Origin: CAYGBW01 sp964348185 | Lineage (GTDB): Bacteria > Desulfobacterota > BSN033 > WVXP01 | Length of the DNA: 32,146 bases | Reading direction: 5' to 3' | Assembly (NCBI GenBank): GCA_964348185.1 | Contig: CAYGBW010000089.1 | Coordinates: 1 to 32,146, forward strand | Shown: positions 6,639-14,751 of the stretch, in pieces | Numbering within the stretch: position 1 is the first letter of the stretch | How the letters are laid out: each line of letters starts with the position of its first letter | Position numbers and translations under genes: made by a program | Notes under the pieces: model-generated | Databases searched by the model: none | What the model was told of the DNA's origin: nothing | The model's input: the letters and a program-made list of their open reading frames with translations, nothing else

Positions 6639-6830
6639 TCAAGAATTCGATTTGGGTTTTCCCGGCAACTCAGAGACCCTAACCTTTTGTTCTTTCACTC
6701 CCACCTTGGCTTTGAGCCTTCGAATCTCTTCCGCGATTCGATTTTGCTTCCTCCATAGACTATAGACATAGAGGAAGAGAACCGCCCAGGTGGCACTGTA
6801 AGCGGCAAACAGAAAGCCTAAGTTCTCCAT
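6639..6830 (-). CDS. ccmD: CcmD-like haem exporter subunit
   Basis: A 63-residue protein with one N-terminal membrane helix (about 5-24, FLFAAYSATWAVLFLYVYSL) and a basic cytoplasmic tail that begins RKQNRIAEEIRRLKAKV. This size and layout are those of CcmD, the small subunit that stabilises the CcmABC-CcmE haem-release complex. The start overlaps the end of ccmC by 13 nt, so translation is coupled. Sequence conservation in CcmD is low, so the call rests on context as well as topology. Confidence 0.85.
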   Translation of the reverse strand: MENLGFLFAAYSATWAVLFLYVYSLWRKQNRIAEEIRRLKAKVGVKEQKVRVSELPGKPKSNS

Positions 6831-7543
6831 ACGTTATCCCTCCCCTGGGGTTGAAATCTCTTTTTCTCAAATAGAGAATGAACCTCCTGATACGCTTGCC
6901 GTGTAGTTTCTAGTCTTACCTTTGTCCTCAACAGCAGAAAGAACAGGAGGCAAAACGCGGCCAAGCTGATCAGCAGGGTCTTGAGCATGGGTGTTGAGAT
7001 ATGGATTCCCCTTGTGTCGATGACAACAGGATGAATGGTTCTCCACATCCGGATGGCCAAGAACGTGATGGGGACGTTGATGAAACTGATGATTCCAAAG
7101 ACCGACGCGATATTTGACGTCTGTGATCCATCACGCAACAACTTCCTGATCATCAGATAGGCAACATACATAAACCACAAGATGAGTGTCGTGGTCAGTC
7201 GGGGATCCCAGGTCCACCAGACGTTCCATATGGGTCTTGCCCAGATCGGGCCGGTGATGAGCACCAAGGAGCAGAAGATGACCCCCACTTCGGCAGAACT
7301 GTGAGCCAGTATATCCCAGCGAATGTCCCTCTTGTACAGGTAGATGAGGCTTGCGATAAAGACGATAAAAAAAGCCAAAAAGGACAAAAACGCCAGGGGG
7401 AGATGAACATAGAATATTTTCTGAATGATCCCCATAACTTTCTCGGTAGGGGCATAAACAAAAATGGCATACAGGCTGCCAAACATAGCGGAACAAGTCA
7501 CCCCAAGGAATACCGCCTCTAAGAGTCTTCTTTTACCGGACAC
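6818..7543 (-). CDS. ccmC: Cytochrome c biogenesis protein CcmC
   Basis: A 241-residue integral membrane protein with six predicted helices and the tryptophan-rich haem-handling motif WNVWWTWDPRLTTTLI at about 106-121. Histidines at 47 and 171 are in the positions expected for axial haem ligands. CcmC loads haem onto the periplasmic chaperone CcmE. It lies 12 nt after ccmB and overlaps ccmD. The length is normal for the family and no motif is missing. Confidence 0.94.
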   Translation of the reverse strand: MSGKRRLLEAVFLGVTCSAMFGSLYAIFVYAPTEKVMGIIQKIFYVHLPLAFLSFLAFFIVFIASLIYLYKRDIRWDILAHSSAEVGVIFCSLVLITGPIWARPIWNVWWTWDPRLTTTLILWFMYVAYLMIRKLLRDGSQTSNIASVFGIISFINVPITFLAIRMWRTIHPVVIDTRGIHISTPMLKTLLISLAAFCLLFFLLLRTKVRLETTRQAYQEVHSLFEKKRFQPQGRDNVWRT

Positions 7544-7555
7544 GTGAATTCCTCT

Positions 7556-8233
7556 CTATTCTTCAGCGACAAAGTCAAAGGTCCAATAGGCGATGAGGAA
7601 GAAGATCAGGTCAAAAGCGATAAGTATTCTGAGCCATCCATAGATCCCAGCAAAAGATGCTCCCTCGAAGATCCTTTCTGTTGCCTTGACCGAGGCGATG
7701 ATCAGCGGGACCACGATGGGGAAGAGAATGATCGCGAAAAGAATCTCTCTCGCCTTGGCATTGACAGACATGGCCGAAAAGATGGTCCCCACAGATACGA
7801 ACCCCAGAGTCCCCAAGAAGATGATGAGGGAGAGGGGCATCAGAACGCTCCAGAGGTCTACACGGAACAGAATGGCGAACAAGGCCAGAATGAGGGCCTC
7901 CATGATCGTCATGAAAAGGAGACTGGCGACCGCTTTTCCCACATAGATGGTTGCGCGGTTCACTGGGCAAAGGAGCAATCCCTCCAAAGAGCCCCTATCC
8001 TTTTCCGAACCAAAGGTTTGGTTCAGCCCCAAGAGGCCAGAAAAGATGAAAGCCACCCATAACATGCCGGAGCGAATCCCCTTTTCCTCTCCAGTGCCGG
8101 TAGAGAAAGCAAAATTGAAGATGATGAGGACCAGAAAGGCAAAAAAGCACATGGAGATCAGGATCTCCTTGGACCGGAGCTCTGAGATCAGGTCCTTCCA
8201 GACAATGGGCCAAACCTTTTTGAAAAGAGCCAT
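7556..8233 (-). CDS. ccmB: ABC transporter permease CcmB
   Basis: A 225-residue protein with six membrane helices, starting MALFKKVWPIVWKDLISELRS. The frame is open up to 8380, but the extra N-terminal residues are the out-of-frame shadow of ccmA; the ATG at 8233 gives the normal family length. The FGSEKDRGSLEGLLLCPV segment after helix 2 is typical of CcmB. With CcmA it forms the ATPase that releases holo-CcmE from CcmC. It lies 7 nt after ccmA. Confidence 0.94.
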   Translation of the reverse strand: MALFKKVWPIVWKDLISELRSKEILISMCFFAFLVLIIFNFAFSTGTGEEKGIRSGMLWVAFIFSGLLGLNQTFGSEKDRGSLEGLLLCPVNRATIYVGKAVASLLFMTIMEALILALFAILFRVDLWSVLMPLSLIIFLGTLGFVSVGTIFSAMSVNAKAREILFAIILFPIVVPLIIASVKATERIFEGASFAGIYGWLRILIAFDLIFFLIAYWTFDFVAEE

Positions 8234-8240
8234 ATCGATC

Positions 8241-8975
8241 TCACTTCCCCTGCTCGACGCATTGTTCATACAGGGCCTCGAAGCTTCCATCGAGTTCCGA
8301 GGGGTCTCCGTAGTAGGTGAGGTGACCGTCGTTAAGAATGGCTGCCCGGGTCGATAGCTCCAATCCCCGGGCAAAATCATGACAGGTCATGAGGGCTGTC
8401 CTTCCTCCATCCAAAAAAGCCTTGAGGGTCTTGCCAAGAAAGACAATCCCGTTCTGATCCAGTCCCGTAAAGGGTTCATCCAGAAGGAGGAGGCGAGGCT
8501 CGTGGAGAATCGCCCTTGCGATGGCAAGGCGCTGCTGCATCCCCCTTGAGAAGGTTTCAACCCGCCGGTCTCGATTGTCGATCAGGCCAACGTCGTCGAG
8601 GAGCTCCTCTATCCGACTGTCGAGGTTCTTGATCTGAAACATCTGCCCATAGAATTTCAGGTTTTCATGGGCTGTCAGATTGTCGAAGAGCAGAGGGCGG
8701 TGGGTCAAGACGCCGATGGACCCTCTCAGTGTCTCCCCTTCCTTTTCTAAATCGTACCCCAAAAGGGCGGCCTTTCCCGAGGTGGGCCTCATCAGGGTCG
8801 ACAGGATGCGGATGAGGGTCGTTTTGCCTGCACCGTTGGGCCCGAACACGGCCAGGAGCTCTCCCTGATCGAGGGCAAAACTGATGCCTTCCAGGGCTGT
8901 GGTGAAGCCAAACCGCTTTGTCAAATCCTGAGTCCGAACTGCCGGGTGTTCGGTCTCATGCACGAAATCATTCAT
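8241..8975 (-). CDS. ccmA: Cytochrome c biogenesis ATP-binding protein CcmA
   Basis: A 244-residue ABC ATPase. The start is set at the ATG at 8975 (MNDFVHETEHPAVRTQDLTK), which overlaps the end of ccmE by 8 nt; an upstream extension to 9029 would lie inside ccmE. Walker A GPNGAGKTT is at 45-53, the signature FSRGMQQRL at 142-150 and Walker B LLLLDEPF at 162-169. It powers haem release to CcmE with CcmB. The domain is complete. Confidence 0.94.
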   Translation of the reverse strand: MNDFVHETEHPAVRTQDLTKRFGFTTALEGISFALDQGELLAVFGPNGAGKTTLIRILSTLMRPTSGKAALLGYDLEKEGETLRGSIGVLTHRPLLFDNLTAHENLKFYGQMFQIKNLDSRIEELLDDVGLIDNRDRRVETFSRGMQQRLAIARAILHEPRLLLLDEPFTGLDQNGIVFLGKTLKAFLDGGRTALMTCHDFARGLELSTRAAILNDGHLTYYGDPSELDGSFEALYEQCVEQGK

Positions 8976-9348
8976 ACTTGGATGGACACGTCGGCATGAT
9001 CTGATTGGCCGCGAACGAGCTGCCGTCATAGATTCCTTCGATAATCACCTCTCTCCCCGGCTTAAAAGAGTCTGGAACCACTCCCTGATACACGACGGGA
9101 AGGGTGGTTTCTTCATCCGCCACCGTAAATCTCAATCTCAGGTCCTTGGGGTCCCAGGTGACCGATCCTTCGAGAACTCTTCCGCCCACCCGTACCCCTC
9201 CGTTGGATGATTGAGAGCCATTCTGGACCACTTCACTGACTGTGAGGTAGTAGACCATGGTATCCCTGAGCCCTGTGTAGACAAGATATCCGATGATCGA
9301 GAGAGCGAGCACCGTTATGAGAATCAGTTTTGTTCTCCGTTTTTTCAC
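8968..9348 (-). CDS. ccmE: Haem chaperone CcmE, Cys (CxxxY) type
   Basis: A 126-residue protein with an N-terminal anchor (about 8-26) and an OB-fold core (VRVGGRVLEGSVTWDP, RFTVADEETTLPVVYQG, EVIIEGIYDG). The covalent haem-binding site, normally H-x3-Y, is here C121-P-S-K-Y125 in the C-terminal TCPSKYE. A Cys-type CcmE is known from some sulfate reducers and archaea and is usually linked to a reduced Ccm system. The protein ends right after the motif, lacking the long flexible tail of enterobacterial CcmE. It overlaps ccmA by 8 nt. Confidence 0.93.
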   Translation of the reverse strand: MKKRRTKLILITVLALSIIGYLVYTGLRDTMVYYLTVSEVVQNGSQSSNGGVRVGGRVLEGSVTWDPKDLRLRFTVADEETTLPVVYQGVVPDSFKPGREVIIEGIYDGSSFAANQIMPTCPSKYE

Positions 9349-9363
9349 TTTCAGCCCCTTCCC

Positions 9364-10566
9364 TCAGGATTTCTCGGTGTGCTGTAAAGTCTCCGTCTCC
9401 GTCATTGTAATCGCCTTTTCTTTAAGCAGGCGCCGTTTCTTCTCATGCTCGTCTGGAGATATTCGGCCAGAATCGAGCTGATCGTCCAATTCGGCAATGG
9501 CCCAAAGAACGTTCTGTCTCTCCTCTTGAAGGGTAGATCTTCCCCCTGACTGCTGTAGTCCTTCCATTTTGGTTCCACTGGATCTTTTCCGCCGCCGCAT
9601 CAGCGGGTAGGCTAGGCCCAATCCCACAAGGGCCACTGCGAAAATAGGGGTCATCTTCTTGAAAAACCTTCGCCCCCAGGGGAACCCTTTGAGGTTGAGT
9701 ACCACTTGCGACCCCTTGGCCAACCCTTTCCCCGTAAAATGGAGGAATTGGTTGTCAGGCTTTCCAATGAGACCGGCATACTGAATGTTTTTCCCCCCTG
9801 CCCGAATTCCCTGATTGGGTATGAAGAAATCCAGGGAATCGGTCTTGAGATTTATCTGCTTCGACAGGTTCAAGCTGGGCCCCCCGGATTCGACTTTATA
9901 GGCAAAGAGGATCTCCTTTCTCCCGGGTTTAATATCCATGGTGTCCGCAAACCCGTCCTGGAGGTCCACAATGCAGCAGCTCATCAATCCCCGCCCGAGT
10001 TGGAGTTCTTGCGCCCGGGGAGGCAGAGAGATTCTGAGGGTCTCCTTTTTGTCTGGTGCAATCTCACGGGCGCCCACGAAGACCCGATTGTCCCGGTTTT
10101 CAACGACCATCACCTCTTTTACCCATAAAACTCCATCCTGTGGTTGTGCCAACAGGTGGTGCATGACGACCGAGAGTTTTTCATCGGAATCGGTCGTCTC
10201 GTACACGGTCATCTCAAAAGGGATCTCCTGTTTCTGATCCTCAAACGCGATCAGGTGGCTATTGTACTCGACGCCCTGATACACAGCTTGAAGCCTATAG
10301 CTATTCCCCTTGCTCCGGTTAAGGTTAGGGAAAGAGAATCTCCCTTGAGGGTCCGAATGGCTTTTCTGTTTTTCTTTTTCCTGGTTCCCCTCGTATCTCT
10401 GGAGGACCACCTCGACACCGGGAACCCGCTCTCCCGTTGTCCCGTTGATCAACCCCCCACTGATCATGCCCACAGCACCGTTTTCACCTGCGAGTATGTC
10501 TGTGTGAAATAGAATCATCAGTCCCAGAGACAAAAAAACAACAAAACGTCTGACAGCTAACCTCAT
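9364..10566 (-). CDS. Membrane protein with carboxypeptidase-regulatory-like domain in ccm cluster
   Basis: A 400-residue protein. The start is at the ATG at 10566, which overlaps the upstream stop in an ATGA. A signal peptide (about 1-25, ending DILAGENG) precedes a carboxypeptidase-regulatory-like beta domain (about 30-110, GGLINGTTGERVPGVEVVLQ). A second beta-rich periplasmic region runs to about 300, one membrane helix lies at about 307-325, and a cytoplasmic tail ends in RQNVLWAIAELDDQLDSGRI. That tail resembles the helical segment of the CcmI-like protein next door and of SHOCT motifs. Related genes are found in the ccm clusters of anaerobes, suggesting a role in apocytochrome handling; function is unknown. 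Confidence 0.75.
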   Translation of the reverse strand: MRLAVRRFVVFLSLGLMILFHTDILAGENGAVGMISGGLINGTTGERVPGVEVVLQRYEGNQEKEKQKSHSDPQGRFSFPNLNRSKGNSYRLQAVYQGVEYNSHLIAFEDQKQEIPFEMTVYETTDSDEKLSVVMHHLLAQPQDGVLWVKEVMVVENRDNRVFVGAREIAPDKKETLRISLPPRAQELQLGRGLMSCCIVDLQDGFADTMDIKPGRKEILFAYKVESGGPSLNLSKQINLKTDSLDFFIPNQGIRAGGKNIQYAGLIGKPDNQFLHFTGKGLAKGSQVVLNLKGFPWGRRFFKKMTPIFAVALVGLGLAYPLMRRRKRSSGTKMEGLQQSGGRSTLQEERQNVLWAIAELDDQLDSGRISPDEHEKKRRLLKEKAITMTETETLQHTEKS

Positions 10567-11054
10567 GTCAATCTCTCCCCCTGGGGGAAATCCAATCTCA
10601 CCCCACAGCCCCGGCAAAAAGCCTCTTCTGGAGTCACCTTCCTGCCGCATTGCGTGCAAAAGTTGAGCTTCCGGGCATCAGTCTCTTCTCCATTCCCTCT
10701 ATCTCCTGTTCGTTTCCCTTTTTCGCGAAGCTGCTGCACCTCCCTCTCAATCGCTGCATCGACATGGCCTCCCCCTTCCAGGGCATCGAGTTCCTTGAAA
10801 ATCTCAAGGGCTTTGGCCTTATACTGAGACTTCAATCCCTGGTAATCGTCCTCAGAGATCTTTCCCATTCCATAGTCAAAATCCATCTCCTTGATGGCTT
10901 CGTACACCTCCTCTTTCCTCTGCTCAAGGACCTTCCCTCGACTTTCTCTTTCTATAGGTGAAACCATCTCCAGTGGCTCTGGTCGGAATAGGGGACGAAA
11001 AATCCAGTACCCCACTGCCGTCAGGATAGCCAAAATGGTGCCGTATTCCCACAT
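10563..11054 (-). CDS. CcmI-like protein with C-terminal zinc ribbon
   Basis: A 163-residue protein. One membrane helix (about 3-20) is followed by a coiled helical segment with EVYEAIKEMDFDYGMGKISE at about 49-68, the pattern seen in the N-terminal half of CcmI. The C-terminal end carries a zinc ribbon, CTQCGRKVTPEEAFCRGCG (about 132-150), facing the cytoplasm. The usual CcmI periplasmic TPR domain is absent. It lies between ccmH and the carboxypeptidase-regulatory-like gene, 14 nt after ccmH and overlapping the next gene by 4 nt, so it is part of the ccm operon. A subunit of the haem-lyase complex is the best guess. Confidence 0.75.
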   Translation of the reverse strand: MWEYGTILAILTAVGYWIFRPLFRPEPLEMVSPIERESRGKVLEQRKEEVYEAIKEMDFDYGMGKISEDDYQGLKSQYKAKALEIFKELDALEGGGHVDAAIEREVQQLREKGKRTGDRGNGEETDARKLNFCTQCGRKVTPEEAFCRGCGVRLDFPQGERLT

Positions 11055-11068
11055 TTCCTTTTCCTCTT

Positions 11069-11551
11069 CTAACTCTCGAAGGCTTTCAGTTCCTTTTCAA
11101 TCCTTTCCAGGTAGACCTCATCCTCTCTCTTGAAGGCGGCCTGTTGGTGTACCGGTTTTTTCCGTGAGGCCCAGCTCTTCAAGAGGGCATAGACGGCTCC
11201 AATTCCGAAGATGACCGCCGCAAAGGGTAGAATCCAGGCGGTCAGGTTGAACCCCCGTTTGGTGGGGGAGGACAAGATCTTTTCTCCGTATTGGCCGACA
11301 AAAAAGGCAATAATCTCTTCCTTGGACTGCCCCGTGTCCAATTTCGCTGTGATCTGATCCTTGATATTCGCTGCCGCACCACACTCCATGGTCCCTTCGC
11401 AGGCGCTAACCACCATATTGCAGCCACAGGTGCAGGTCAGCTCCTGGGCAATCTCACCGACGGTCACCGGGAAGGCGGGTGAGGGGCCATAAACAAAAGA
11501 ACCGATCCATAGTATCAAAAGCAAACCGTATTTCCCTTTATTTGCATTCAT
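11069..11551 (-). CDS. ccmH: Cytochrome c maturation protein CcmH, CTCGC variant
   Basis: A 160-residue protein. A signal peptide (about 1-27) is followed by a CcmH/NrfF domain, with a C-terminal membrane helix at about 106-126. The redox motif, usually LRCxxC, is here ELTCTCGC with cysteines at 40, 42 and 44, plus C51 and C57. The GQSKEEIIAFFVGQYGEKIL segment is conserved in the family. CcmH keeps apocytochrome cysteines reduced for haem attachment by CcmF. Its start overlaps the stop of ccmF by 4 nt. The extra cysteines distinguish it from the enterobacterial form. Confidence 0.9.
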   Translation of the reverse strand: MNANKGKYGLLLILWIGSFVYGPSPAFPVTVGEIAQELTCTCGCNMVVSACEGTMECGAAANIKDQITAKLDTGQSKEEIIAFFVGQYGEKILSSPTKRGFNLTAWILPFAAVIFGIGAVYALLKSWASRKKPVHQQAAFKREDEVYLERIEKELKAFES

Positions 11552-13524
11552 CCGGTCGCCTCCTCATCTGAAAGCCGGCCGACCGCCCTCCCTTTTCTTT
11601 TATGATCCGGAAGCATGGCAAAGACCGTTCCCAGAGCCATCACCGTCCCTCCGATCCAGATCCAGATCACCAGAGGAGTCACCAAAACCTTAAACGTGGC
11701 CATGTCGTTTTCGTACCCCGCTAAGACCACGTAGAGATCCTCCTTCAGGGTGGAACGGATGGCCACCTCAGTGGCCGCTTGATCTTGCCCTCGGTGAAAG
11801 TTCTTTTCCGGATATAGAACGCCCTTCTTTTCCGTCGAATTAAACAGGGAAAGGCTGGCTGCAACCACCTCCTTATTGGCGGTGGGGTACCGGGCGAGGG
11901 CGTCGTATCTCAGGGTATAGTTCTTAATGGTAAAGGACTCGCCCTTTTTCACCGTTGCCTGCTTTTCCACCTTAAAGGCATTGCCCGTGATGCCGACGAA
12001 GATCAAAACAATCCCCACGTGAACGATGTAGCCGCCGTACCGCCTCTTATTCCTGTTCACAACCGTCCACAGGGCCCTGAGAATTGTTCCTCCTGCCATC
12101 TCCTTCCTTGCCCTTGCCCCCCGGAAGAATTCCAGGAAGATCGTGGTCATAACGAACAGGGAGAGGGTAAAGGCCAACAAAGGGTATAGCTGGCGAATTC
12201 CAGACAGAAAGAACACAACCCCCCCTCCCACAGATAGGAGAAAAGGTAAAAGGAAGTTCCGAATGAGATTCTCAAACGTGGTTTTCCGCCAGGCGATCAG
12301 GGGACAGATACCGGTCAAAGCCAGAAGGGCCAGTCCAAAGGGGGTGTTTACCTTATTGAAGAAGGGGGGGCCCACCGTGATTTTTACGCCCCGGACGGCC
12401 TCTGAAATAATCGGAAACAGGGTTCCCCAGAGTGTGGCAAAGGTGATGCCCACCAGGATCAGGTTGTTGTAAAGAAAGCTGCTTTCCCTGGACAGAAAGG
12501 AGTCCAATTCGTTTCGGCTTTTAAGCTGGGGCAGGCGGTTTATCAGGAGGTTGAAGGAAACCACGATAGCGACTGCCAGGAAAGCCAAAAATATCCATCC
12601 CAGGGAAGACTGACCAAAGGTATGGACAGACGAGATGATTCCGCTCCGGGTGATGAAGGTCCCAAAAATGGTGAGGAGAAAGGTCAGCGTGATCAGCACG
12701 ATATTCCAGACCTTCAGCATTCCCCGCTTCTCCTGGATCATCACCGAATGGAGATAGGCCGTGCCGACCAGCCAGGGCATGAATGAGGCGTTCTCCACGG
12801 GGTCCCATGCCCAGTAACCTCCCCAACCCAATTCCACATACGCCCATTGGGCGCCGAAGAGGTTCCCAATGGTCAGGAAGAACCAGGAGAAGAGGGTCCA
12901 TCTTCTCGTCGTCCTGATCCAGATATCGCCCAATTGCCCGGTTATGAGGGCTGCCATAGCGAATGCGTAGGGGACGGCGAAGCCCACATACCCCAAAAAC
13001 AATGTAATCGGGTGAAAGATCATCCCTGGATTCTGGAGGAGGGGGTTCAACCCCTGACCGTCAGGGGGGGCCGTTGGAGACTTCTCGAAGGGATCGGTCA
13101 CGAAAACCATCAGGGAGAGAAAGAAAAAGGTAATGCATATGAGAACCAGACTCACATAGGGGAGGATCTCCCGGTTTTTCTCTCGATTCTGCCAGACAAC
13201 GACGGTGGCAAAAAGGGAAAGGAGCCAGGCCCAAAAGAGAAGGGACCCCTCCTGTCCGGCGTAAAAAGCCGTGAGCGTGTAGATGAGAGGGAGACTCCGG
13301 TTGGTGTACTGGGCGATGTATTGAACCTGAAAATCTCGGGTAACGAGGGCATAGAGCATTGCCACAGAGGCGACGGTGAGGCAGAAAAAGGTCGCTTTGA
13401 TCCCGTTCTCCGCGCTGACGATCCTCTCCCCCCTCCGGGTTCTCAATCCAAGAGCGATCGACACACCTGAATAGGCTGATACGATGAGGGCAAGAACTAT
13501 TGCGAAAGATCCAATTTCAACCAT
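11548..13524 (-). CDS. ccmF: Haem lyase subunit CcmF
   Basis: A 658-residue polytopic membrane protein with the haem-handling motif WGGYWAWDPVENASFMPWLV at about 236-255 and the downstream EKRGMLKVWN loop. A C-terminal periplasmic domain precedes the last helix. CcmF ligates haem to apocytochrome c with CcmH and CcmI. Two starts are possible: the ATG at 13530 sits one base after GGAG, while the ATG at 13524 has GGAG 7 nt upstream and is preferred. The size is normal for the family. It heads the canonical ccm genes of the cluster. Confidence 0.93.
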   Translation of the reverse strand: MVEIGSFAIVLALIVSAYSGVSIALGLRTRRGERIVSAENGIKATFFCLTVASVAMLYALVTRDFQVQYIAQYTNRSLPLIYTLTAFYAGQEGSLLFWAWLLSLFATVVVWQNREKNREILPYVSLVLICITFFFLSLMVFVTDPFEKSPTAPPDGQGLNPLLQNPGMIFHPITLFLGYVGFAVPYAFAMAALITGQLGDIWIRTTRRWTLFSWFFLTIGNLFGAQWAYVELGWGGYWAWDPVENASFMPWLVGTAYLHSVMIQEKRGMLKVWNIVLITLTFLLTIFGTFITRSGIISSVHTFGQSSLGWIFLAFLAVAIVVSFNLLINRLPQLKSRNELDSFLSRESSFLYNNLILVGITFATLWGTLFPIISEAVRGVKITVGPPFFNKVNTPFGLALLALTGICPLIAWRKTTFENLIRNFLLPFLLSVGGGVVFFLSGIRQLYPLLAFTLSLFVMTTIFLEFFRGARARKEMAGGTILRALWTVVNRNKRRYGGYIVHVGIVLIFVGITGNAFKVEKQATVKKGESFTIKNYTLRYDALARYPTANKEVVAASLSLFNSTEKKGVLYPEKNFHRGQDQAATEVAIRSTLKEDLYVVLAGYENDMATFKVLVTPLVIWIWIGGTVMALGTVFAMLPDHKRKGRAVGRLSDEEATG

Positions 13525-13567
13525 TCTCATACTCCATGAGTTATTGAGTTATGCTTCTTCATCGGTC

Positions 13568-14047
13568 TTACGGGATTTTTCCGATGACATCCCTGATGGC
13601 CTGCTTTGCGATAGGGGGATCGACTGCCAGCCAGATCACGCGAATCCCCTTTTGAAAGAAATAGTGGACCTGGCCCATTCCTACGGCGAGATATACGGGC
13701 ACCCCCTCGACAGAGATTTCCCGAAAGTGCCAGAAGCCTCCTTGCTTGCTTCCCCCAACCCCTTGGGCCATTTTCCCGATCGCCTCGGTAGCCTCGCCAT
13801 CGGAGCCATATTCCGAGACCCAGAGCTTCGCCCTCTCATTTCCGCCTTGGTAGGTACCGATATATCCCCTTCGGAAGGTGATGTGCTTTCCGTGTAGTCG
13901 ATCAATCTCCTGTCTTGCCTCCTCACCGGACTGAAGTTCTTCGATTGTCATTGATGCGATGGACTGAGGGAGCACATCCCCCCTGACCGAGAAGGGGATG
14001 ACGAGGAGCAGTGCGAAGGCAAATAAGAGAATCCGAACGCCGATCAT
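13568..14047 (-). CDS. Secreted protein of unknown function in ccm cluster
   Basis: A 159-residue protein with a signal peptide (about 1-23, ILLFAFALLLVIPFSVRGDV). The mature part contains RAKLWVSEYGSDGEATEAIG, HFREISVEGVPVYLAVGMGQ and a final VIWLAVDPPIAKQAIRDVIG helix. No cysteines remain after cleavage, so it is not a redox protein. It overlaps the small membrane protein upstream by 4 nt and precedes ccmF by 43 nt, so it is probably expressed with the ccm operon. Family not recognised; a periplasmic accessory role is only suggested by position. Confidence 0.7.
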   Translation of the reverse strand: MIGVRILLFAFALLLVIPFSVRGDVLPQSIASMTIEELQSGEEARQEIDRLHGKHITFRRGYIGTYQGGNERAKLWVSEYGSDGEATEAIGKMAQGVGGSKQGGFWHFREISVEGVPVYLAVGMGQVHYFFQKGIRVIWLAVDPPIAKQAIRDVIGKIP

Positions 14048-14259
14048 CCTGATTCTTCTCCTTTAGAGGTCGCCTGCCTCTCGCCCTTGTTTCCCTTTAC
14101 CGCAAGGACACCAACGGTAAATCCAAACGCCGAAAGGAAAAGAAGGGCGAAAAAGACCCAATCTCTTCCCCTTTCGTTAGACAGAGCGACCAGGGCAAGC
14201 CCAGGGATCGTGCAGGCAAGGGTCATAATCCAGTAGTACACCGTATAGGGTTTATCCAT
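14044..14259 (-). CDS. Small two-helix membrane protein
   Basis: A 71-residue protein with membrane helices at about 8-27 (YWIMTLACTIPGLALVALS) and 34-53 (WVFFALLFLSAFGFTVGVLA), and a hydrophilic C-terminal tail. Its stop overlaps the start of the secreted protein downstream (ATGA), so translation is coupled. It is the first gene of the run leading into ccmF. No family is recognised. Confidence 0.65.
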   Translation of the reverse strand: MDKPYTVYYWIMTLACTIPGLALVALSNERGRDWVFFALLFLSAFGFTVGVLAVKGNKGERQATSKGEESG

Positions 14260-14356
14260 GCGAATCTTCCGTGCAAACTCAACAGTCGGGGAAATCGGTC
14301 TATCGGTCCTGAATAGGCCGGGTTCTCTTATGACGACTAGGGGTTAACAGGAACCC

Positions 14357-14644
14357 TCAACGCAGTGAGGTCAACCGAGGGGGTCTGAAGAGGACGTGGA
14401 AGAATTCCCCCTTCACAAGAATGGGTGACGGGATAGACAGAAACCCCGCCAGGGGCAGCATTAAGGAAAACAGAGAGAAGATAGGAAGGACGAAGTGCGG
14501 GCCGCCAGAACAGGATACCTCATGAAAGGGGATCGTGCCCGAACCATAACCGCAGAAGACCGGGCACCCCATCATCCAGACTGCACCGAAGACAAGGGCC
14601 AGAGAAAGTCCAAGGGATAGGATCTTTTCCCGATGAGGTCTCAT
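14357..14644 (-). CDS. Small Cys/His membrane protein ending in FRPPR (copy B)
   Basis: A 95-residue protein. A signal-anchor or signal peptide (about 8-26) is followed by a periplasmic segment with C27, C31, H41, C45 and H50 (C-x3-C), a second helix at about 51-70, and the C-terminal FFHVLFRPPRLTSLR. A protein of the same length, layout and final motif is encoded at 21102-21383, at the other end of the HflKC/PpiC gene block. A promoter lies immediately upstream, so the mRNA would have almost no leader; there is no clear Shine-Dalgarno. The cysteines and histidines could bind a metal or form disulfides. Function unknown. Confidence 0.65.
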   Translation of the reverse strand: MRPHREKILSLGLSLALVFGAVWMMGCPVFCGYGSGTIPFHEVSCSGGPHFVLPIFSLFSLMLPLAGFLSIPSPILVKGEFFHVLFRPPRLTSLR

Positions 14645-14654
14645 ATCAAGTGAA

Positions 14655-14684
14655 AAAATACACTAAACCACGTCCTTCTGTCAA
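14655..14684 (-). promoter_or_regulatory. Sigma-70-like promoter just before the FRPPR copy B gene
   Basis: On the minus strand TTGACA (14684-14679) and TATTTT (14660-14655) are 18 nt apart. The predicted transcription start, near 14648, is only about 4 nt before the ATG at 14644, which implies a nearly leaderless mRNA if both calls are right. Confidence 0.55.
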
Positions 14685-14751
14685 GATGTACACCCGTTTT
14701 TCCACGATCTCCGGTGGAAGGCCCTGACAGAACACCCCATAGACCCAAGAG

